Assembly (NCBI GenBank): GCA_019417125.1
Contig: DXVZ01000129.1
Location: 1-9,477, forward strand
Direction of reading: 5' to 3'
Source: Phascolarctobacterium sp.
GTDB taxonomy: Bacteria > Bacillota > Negativicutes > Acidaminococcales > Acidaminococcaceae
DNA: 9,477 bases
Part shown: in pieces, positions 5,343 to 9,477 of the stretch
Numbering within the stretch: position 1 is the stretch's first letter
Layout: the number at the start of each line of letters is the position of its first letter
The notes under the pieces: model-generated
Databases searched by the model: none
Told to the model about the DNA's origin: nothing
Seen by the model: the letters and a program-made list of their open reading frames with translations, nothing else
Made by a program: the position numbers and the translations under genes

Positions 5343-6017
5343 TTAAGCTTCAAGATTGGTTAAGGCAGGGCTTACTTCATAATCAAGTTCAGTTACGCTG
5401 CGGATATATTCAAGGTTGATTTCCGGGGCAATTTTTTCAAGAATTACTTTACCGTCTTTAAAACGGAACATGCCCAATTCTGTTACGGCTATATCGACTT
5501 CTCCGATACCAGTAATAGGAAGCGTGCATTTTTTTATTAATTTTGGCTTTCCTTTACTCGTATGTGTCATAGCGATAATTACTTGCTTTGCACCCGAAAC
5601 GAGATCCATAGCGCCGCCAACGCCCAACATTTTACCATTTGGCACGATCCAGTTGGCGACATTAGCGTTTTGGTCAACTTCAAATGCACCCAAGACGGTT
5701 GCGTCTATATGCCCGCCTCTAATCATACCGAATGACGATGCGCTGTCAAAGAAAGAACAACCAGGAGTTTCTTTAACAGGCTGGCGGCTGGCGTTAATGC
5801 GCTGCGGGTGGATGTCATCACCTTCGGCAATGGCGCCAACACCAAGCATTCCATTTTCCGCTTGTACAAATATTCTGTCATTATTAATGTAATTGGTGAC
5901 TAATGTAGGCATACCAACGCCAAGATTAATAATTAAAGGCTTTTCAGTGACGTTAAATAAAGCGGCGATATTTTTAGCAATGCGTGCATGAATTTCGTCT
6001 TTGGTTAAATTAAGCAT
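5343..6017 (-). CDS. atoA: 3-oxoacid/acetate CoA-transferase, beta subunit
   Basis: This is the beta subunit of a family I CoA-transferase, which moves CoA between acyl-CoA and a free acid through a glutamyl-CoA intermediate, for example acetyl-CoA + acetoacetate to acetoacetyl-CoA + acetate. The 224 aa match the usual length. Visible motifs are NLGVGMPTLV (31-40), AENGMLG (53-59) with the catalytic glutamate expected at Glu54, and the GVGGAMDLVSGAKQ segment. The start is ATG 6017. A GTG four codons upstream lies within the ribosome binding site GGAGGTG and is rejected. It starts 1 nt after the alpha stop, so the two subunits are translationally coupled. It is the last gene of the operon, followed by the terminator at 5293-5331. 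The exact acid substrate is not readable from sequence; acetoacetate or butyrate is inferred from the neighbours. Confidence 0.92.
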   Translation of the reverse strand: MLNLTKDEIHARIAKNIAALFNVTEKPLIINLGVGMPTLVTNYINNDRIFVQAENGMLGVGAIAEGDDIHPQRINASRQPVKETPGCSFFDSASSFGMIRGGHIDATVLGAFEVDQNANVANWIVPNGKMLGVGGAMDLVSGAKQVIIAMTHTSKGKPKLIKKCTLPITGIGEVDIAVTELGMFRFKDGKVILEKIAPEINLEYIRSVTELDYEVSPALTNLEA

Positions 6018-6018
6018 T

Positions 6019-6693
6019 TTATTTTTCACCTCCGCGGACTACTGCGTTGACAAACAAATGTTGGGTAACAATGTTTTCGGGGTCAAGTTCTCCGGCTTCA
6101 ACAATCTTATCAACCAGGGCAATAGTATATTTTGCAGCCATCGCCATAGCCGGGTTAAAATTGCGCGCGGATTTGCAGTAAATAAGATTTCCTAAAGTAT
6201 CGGCTGTGTCGGCTTTAATAAGCGCCACGTCAGCAAAAATAGCGTGTTCCATAACGTATTCGCGTTCAACGCCATCAACGGTAAATTTGTGGGTTTCTTT
6301 GCCGATACCGAGTTCTGTCCCGGCTGAAGTTAATGTATAATATGCAGGAATACCGCATCCCGCTGCACGTATTGATTCAGCAAAACTGCCCTGCGGCACT
6401 AAAGTTACTTTTATACGGCCTGAGTTTTTGGCGGCTGCAACATCATAATTCCAGTTGTAAAAAGTGCCGATAAGTTCCTTTACGCAGTTTTCAGTTAGTA
6501 AACGACCGAGGCCGATATTAGGTGAACCAAGATCGTTGCTGATAATAGTAAGGTCTTTGCGTTTAGCTGCTACTAATGCGTCAATCAGAGCGTCAGGGCA
6601 GCCGCGCAGGCCAAAACCACCGACCATAATACGGTCGCCGTCTTTAACATGGGAGATTGCTTCTTCAATAGTAGTTACTTTGTTAACAGCCAT
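6019..6693 (-). CDS. atoD: 3-oxoacid/acetate CoA-transferase, alpha subunit
   Basis: This is the alpha subunit partner of the downstream beta subunit. The 224-aa protein begins MAVNKVTTIEEAISHVKDG. It carries the family glycine-rich motif VGGFGLRGCPDALIDAL (24-40), then GSFAESIRAAGCGIPAYYT (102-120), SAGTELG (123-129) and ADTADTLGNLIY (161-172). Many family members read ISSYVG.N near residues 74-82, where this protein has IGTFYNWN, a local divergence that may reflect substrate. The start is ATG 6693, with AAGGA 7 nt upstream. An upstream in-frame start near 6801 would overlap the thiolase gene by some 90 nt and add a non-family N-terminus, so it is rejected. It lies 16 nt after the thiolase stop. 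Confidence 0.92.
   Translation of the reverse strand: MAVNKVTTIEEAISHVKDGDRIMVGGFGLRGCPDALIDALVAAKRKDLTIISNDLGSPNIGLGRLLTENCVKELIGTFYNWNYDVAAAKNSGRIKVTLVPQGSFAESIRAAGCGIPAYYTLTSAGTELGIGKETHKFTVDGVEREYVMEHAIFADVALIKADTADTLGNLIYCKSARNFNPAMAMAAKYTIALVDKIVEAGELDPENIVTQHLFVNAVVRGGEK
6027..6033 (-). promoter_or_regulatory. Ribosome binding site deciding the CoA-transferase beta start
   Basis: GGAGGTG lies inside the final codons of the alpha gene, 9 nt before ATG 6017. The in-frame GTG 6029 is part of this site itself and so cannot be its start codon. Confidence 0.8.
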
Positions 6694-6709
6694 TGCTTTT
6701 TCCTTCCCT

Positions 6710-7900
6710 TCATTCAATTTCGACTGCTGCAGCCATGCCAAGCCCGCCTGCAACACAAATTGCTGCAATACCGCGTTTGCTGCCGCGTTTAACCATTTCA
6801 TGCACTAATGTAACGATAATACGGGTGCCGGAACATCCTAATGGGTGCCCAAGCGCGATAGCTCCGCCATTGACATTTAACCGGTTAAGCGGAAGATTAA
6901 GTTCTTTTGCACAGGCAACTGTTTGTGCGGCAAATGCTTCGTTAATTTCAAACAAGTCTATATCTTCTATTTCCCAGTTTACTTTTTTGAGAAGTTTTTT
7001 TACTGCCGGTACAGGGCCGATACCCATATATTTAGGGTCAACGCCAACTGCTGTGCAGGCTTTTATTATTGCCATGGGTTTAATACCCAATTCGGCAACT
7101 TTTTCTTTAGAAGCAATTACAACTGCGGCTGCGCCATCATTACGGCCGGAAGCGTTTCCTGCCGTTACCGTACCGTCTTTAAAAATGCTGCGCAGTTTTG
7201 CAAGTTTTTCGGCATTTGTGGTACGTTTTGGATATTCGTCAGTATCAAATATTATTGGATCGCCTTTTCTTTGCGGAATGGTTACGGGAATGATTTCGTC
7301 TTTAAAACGTCCGCTGTCAATTGCGGCAATAGCATTTTGCTGGCTGGTAAGCGCAAAATTATCTTGGTCTTGACGCGATACATCATATTTAACGGCGACA
7401 TTATCAGCTGTTTGAATCATATTGAATGTGCCGTAAATATCACTTGGCTGCGAACGTGGCTGGCTTTCAATATTCGGGTCAAGTAAAAGCCCGTTGCCGC
7501 TGCCCACCCCGAAACGTGCGCCGCGGATATAAAAAGGTGCTGTGCTCATACTTTCTACACCGCCAGCAAGGACAATATCTGCGTCACCGCAGGCAATGGA
7601 CTGCATGCCGTTCCAAATAGCCTGAAGCCCGGAAGCGCATTGGCGGTGCACCGTATAAGCGGGGATTTCTTCAGGAATTTTTGCCATTAATGACGCTACA
7701 CGTGCAATATTGGGGGCGTCCGTAGATTGTTTGGTTTGCCCGGCAATAACTTCGCTTATATCGGCAGCGTTAATGCCCGCTTTTTCGATAGCTCCGGTAA
7801 AAACTGTTTCAAGAAGTTTTTCCGGCTGTACATTTTTTAATGTTCCTCCGATACTGCCGATAGGTGTCCTTACTGCTGAAAGAATTGCTATATTCTGCAT
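6710..7900 (-). CDS. atoB: Acetyl-CoA acetyltransferase (thiolase)
   Basis: This is a biosynthetic-type thiolase that interconverts two acetyl-CoA with acetoacetyl-CoA + CoA in the cytoplasm. The 396 aa show all catalytic landmarks. The nucleophilic Cys88 is in HRQCASG (85-91), NEAFA is at 320-324, His352 is in GHPLGCSG, and the C-terminal Cys382 is in ICVAGGLG. The last motif is usually CIGGG or CVGGG, so VAGG is a mild variant. The start is ATG 7900, with GGAGG 8 nt upstream. A TTG five codons further upstream belongs to the ribosome binding site. It sits 42 nt after the transporter and 16 nt before the CoA-transferase alpha gene. In context it would cleave acetoacetyl-CoA made by the transferase, or make it from acetyl-CoA if the pathway runs in reverse. 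Confidence 0.95.
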   Translation of the reverse strand: MQNIAILSAVRTPIGSIGGTLKNVQPEKLLETVFTGAIEKAGINAADISEVIAGQTKQSTDAPNIARVASLMAKIPEEIPAYTVHRQCASGLQAIWNGMQSIACGDADIVLAGGVESMSTAPFYIRGARFGVGSGNGLLLDPNIESQPRSQPSDIYGTFNMIQTADNVAVKYDVSRQDQDNFALTSQQNAIAAIDSGRFKDEIIPVTIPQRKGDPIIFDTDEYPKRTTNAEKLAKLRSIFKDGTVTAGNASGRNDGAAAVVIASKEKVAELGIKPMAIIKACTAVGVDPKYMGIGPVPAVKKLLKKVNWEIEDIDLFEINEAFAAQTVACAKELNLPLNRLNVNGGAIALGHPLGCSGTRIIVTLVHEMVKRGSKRGIAAICVAGGLGMAAAVEIE

Positions 7901-7908
7901 CTTGTTAT

Positions 7909-7913
7909 CCTCC
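7909..7913 (-). promoter_or_regulatory. Ribosome binding site deciding the thiolase start
   Basis: GGAGG is placed 8 nt before ATG 7900. The longest frame would begin with the TTG at 7915, which overlaps this site, and would add MEDNK that thiolases lack. Confidence 0.8.
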
Positions 7914-7942
7914 AATCAACTTATTGCTATTTGAGAAATTTT

Positions 7943-9295
7943 CTACAATAAAAGAAGTGTTGCCGAAATAACTATACCGGACCATACGAGTACGAAGAAG
8001 CAGTAACCCATAATGTCGTTAACATCAAGGCCGGCAATAGCAAGCAGAGGCAAAGCCCAGAACGGCTGCAGCTGGCTTGTCCACGAATCGCCCCAGCCCA
8101 TGCCAATCATAACCGCTGCCGGGTCTGCTGCGAGGTTCTTGGCTGCTTCCAGCATAATCGGCCCTTGGATTGCCCATAAGCCGCCGCCCGAAGGAATGAA
8201 CAGGTTAATTAACCCGGCGGCATAGAACGCGTTAAGCGGCAAAGTATTTGCAGTAGAAATATTTACAAACCAACTAGCAAGTTGAGTTGAAAGGCCGGTT
8301 TCACTCAGCATATTCATGATAGCCGCGTAAAACGGAAATTGTAAAATCATGCCGTCGCAGGTGCTGCATGCATCTTTTACAGCTTTGGCATAAGCGCCAG
8401 GTGTTTTATAGGCGTAAAGGCCTGCAACCAAAAAGAGCAGTATCATCATATTGATGCTTAAGTTAAGCGACATTGTACGCATAGTATCAAGTACGATATA
8501 GATTAAAAGAATGGTTGCAACTATAAATTGCAATGACCAGTTTTCTTCCATGCGTTCGGCAAAAGAAAGTTCTTTAAGAGATTTTTTATTAGTTTTGGCA
8601 GCTTCTTCTTTTTCTCTAAGTTCCATTTCATGCTTTACAACTTCCGGGCTGATTTCTACAACGTCTTTTTCATCAGGCATCATAAACTTGAACATGTAAG
8701 GAATAGTAAAAAGAAGAATTAAAGTCATAATGACGTTATAAGGGTTATAAAGCGTATCTGCCAGCGGAATAACGCCTACTAAATCAACGGCAATATGATT
8801 AGGGTCAGTCGGGCCTAAAAATACTGATGACGACGGGCCGCGCAGCAGGTTGCCGCTGTAAGCCGCTGCAATCAGCAGGGCATAATGAATTTTTTTACCG
8901 TAGTTAACAATAGCAACTTCTTTTGCAACAAGCGCGCCGGCAACAAGGCCAAAACCCCAGTGGATGTACGTGCATACTGCAGCGATAAATGCTGTAAAGA
9001 TAATAGCTTGAGTTGCATTTTTAGGTATGCGTGCCAGACGTTTTAAAAAACGGATAACTATCGGCGCTTTAGCAAGCGCATAGCCGGTAATTAAAATTAA
9101 AACCATCTGCATTGTAAAAGCCAACAGGCGGAACATACCCTTGCCGGTAATGCTGAACATCTTTTCCAGAGGGGTGTCTGTAAAAATGGCTGCATATAGA
9201 AAAACTATCAAAGTAAGAATAAGTGCCAGCCAGTAAGAACTGGGAAGATATTCTTTTAAAAAACGTACAACGATATCTGTGATTTTTCTAAACAC
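7943..9295 (-). CDS. atoE: Short-chain fatty acid transporter, AtoE family
   Basis: This is an integral membrane carrier of the AtoE family, thought to take up short-chain fatty acids such as butyrate or acetoacetate. The 450-aa length is that of the family. It has about ten hydrophobic segments. Conserved stretches include LRGPSSSVFLGPTDPNH (151-167), INLFIPSGGGLWAIQGPI (363-380) and GWGDSWTSQLQPFWALPLL (400-418). A highly charged stretch at about 207-252 is probably a cytoplasmic loop. The GTG start at 9295 is preceded by AGGAGGT with a 7-nt spacing. It is the first gene of the operon, ahead of thiolase and CoA-transferase, matching the known link between AtoE and AtoDAB. Direction of transport (uptake or export) cannot be told from sequence. 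Confidence 0.92.
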   Translation of the reverse strand: MFRKITDIVVRFLKEYLPSSYWLALILTLIVFLYAAIFTDTPLEKMFSITGKGMFRLLAFTMQMVLILITGYALAKAPIVIRFLKRLARIPKNATQAIIFTAFIAAVCTYIHWGFGLVAGALVAKEVAIVNYGKKIHYALLIAAAYSGNLLRGPSSSVFLGPTDPNHIAVDLVGVIPLADTLYNPYNVIMTLILLFTIPYMFKFMMPDEKDVVEISPEVVKHEMELREKEEAAKTNKKSLKELSFAERMEENWSLQFIVATILLIYIVLDTMRTMSLNLSINMMILLFLVAGLYAYKTPGAYAKAVKDACSTCDGMILQFPFYAAIMNMLSETGLSTQLASWFVNISTANTLPLNAFYAAGLINLFIPSGGGLWAIQGPIMLEAAKNLAADPAAVMIGMGWGDSWTSQLQPFWALPLLAIAGLDVNDIMGYCFFVLVWSGIVISATLLLL

Positions 9296-9321
9296 GGTTC
9301 AGACCTCCTTTGAATTTTTTT

Positions 9322-9352
9322 GCAATTATAATTATTGCGGTAATTCAGATAA
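9322..9352 (-). promoter_or_regulatory. Candidate promoter of the ato-like operon with an overlapping palindrome
   Basis: On the minus strand TATAAT (9325-9330) matches the -10 consensus. TTATCT (9347-9352), 16 nt upstream, is a weak -35. Transcription would start near 9318, giving a leader of about 20 nt with the ribosome binding site. A 17-bp palindrome with one mismatch, GCAATTATAATTATTGC (9322-9338), covers the -10. This is typical of an operator but could be AT-rich chance. Confidence 0.42.
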
Positions 9353-9420
9353 TTTTTGCGCGCATAGAAATGTATATCTGATATTAGTTTTATTTTATAA
9401 ATAAATAAGGCTTTTCGGTA

Positions 9421-9434
9421 TGTAGAAAACTACA
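9421..9434. repeat. Small inverted repeat upstream of the ato-like operon
   Basis: TGTAG (9421-9425) and CTACA (9430-9434) flank AAAA, giving a 14-bp palindrome about 90 nt upstream of the candidate -10. Its size suits a regulator binding site, but no regulator gene is in view. No gene is seen in 9296-9477. Confidence 0.3.
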
Positions 9435-9477
9435 AAAATGTACGCTGATTTTTTGTATGCTGCAATATTTCAAAAGG

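Noticed and set aside
6694..6801. N-terminal extension of CoA-transferase alpha
   Set aside because: It overlaps the thiolase 3' end by about 90 nt and translates to residues foreign to the family; ATG 6693 has a well-spaced ribosome binding site.
6693..7373. 226-aa plus-strand frame opposite thiolase
   Set aside because: Thiolase on the other strand has all catalytic motifs; this frame has none and lacks a start signal.
9296..9477. Sigma-54 promoter ahead of the ato-like operon
   Set aside because: TTGCA occurs at several places, but no GG-containing -24 element lies at the required distance.
1..9477. CRISPR arrays, insertion sequences, toxin-antitoxin or defence genes
   Set aside because: None were found. 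No regular repeat-spacer pattern, transposase motif or small toxin pair is visible on either strand.

Overview
The window looks like chromosomal DNA of a Bacillota bacterium, possibly an anaerobic amino-acid or organic-acid fermenter of the Negativicutes type. The grounds are strong AGGAGG-type ribosome binding sites, the two-subunit iron-sulfur L-serine dehydratase typical of this phylum, a HutP-family protein, and CCA-encoding tRNA genes. The lineage guess comes from gene content only and is weak.

From left to right: (1) positions 1-219 on the minus strand hold a tRNA cluster (His, Gln and a Lys cut by the window edge) behind a near-consensus promoter at 252-280. (2) Positions 341-3763 on the minus strand form a serine operon. 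Its transcription order is a sodium:solute symporter, a HutP-family protein, serine dehydratase beta (sdaAB) and alpha (sdaAA). The genes overlap or sit 2-8 nt apart. (3) Positions 3764-4030 form a divergent intergenic region. It holds an extended -10 promoter and a UAG-rich leader for the serine operon, and a large stem-loop just ahead of the corA ribosome binding site. (4) Positions 4031-5224 on the plus strand carry a CorA-family divalent-metal channel and a coupled 77-aa protein of unknown function. (5) A bidirectional hairpin terminator lies at 5293-5331. (6) Positions 5343-9295 on the minus strand form an ato-like operon, transcribed as a short-chain fatty acid transporter (AtoE family), thiolase, then CoA-transferase alpha and beta. 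(7) Positions 9296-9477 are its upstream region, with a candidate promoter and small palindromes.

The serine operon would import a substrate, probably serine, and deaminate it to pyruvate and ammonia. The ato-like operon would import acetoacetate, butyrate or a similar acid, activate it with CoA and either cleave acetoacetyl-CoA to two acetyl-CoA or run in reverse.

Most of the window is ordinary metabolism. The best candidate for something undescribed is a control circuit. The serine operon encodes a homologue of HutP, an RNA-binding protein known to recognise UAG/NAG triplets. Its own leader is about 60 nt long, nearly C-free, and contains five UAG triplets, the last overlapping the first start codon. 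This suggests autoregulation by an amino-acid-responsive HutP paralogue acting on translation, as no terminator hairpin is visible there. The structured corA leader is the second item worth a look.
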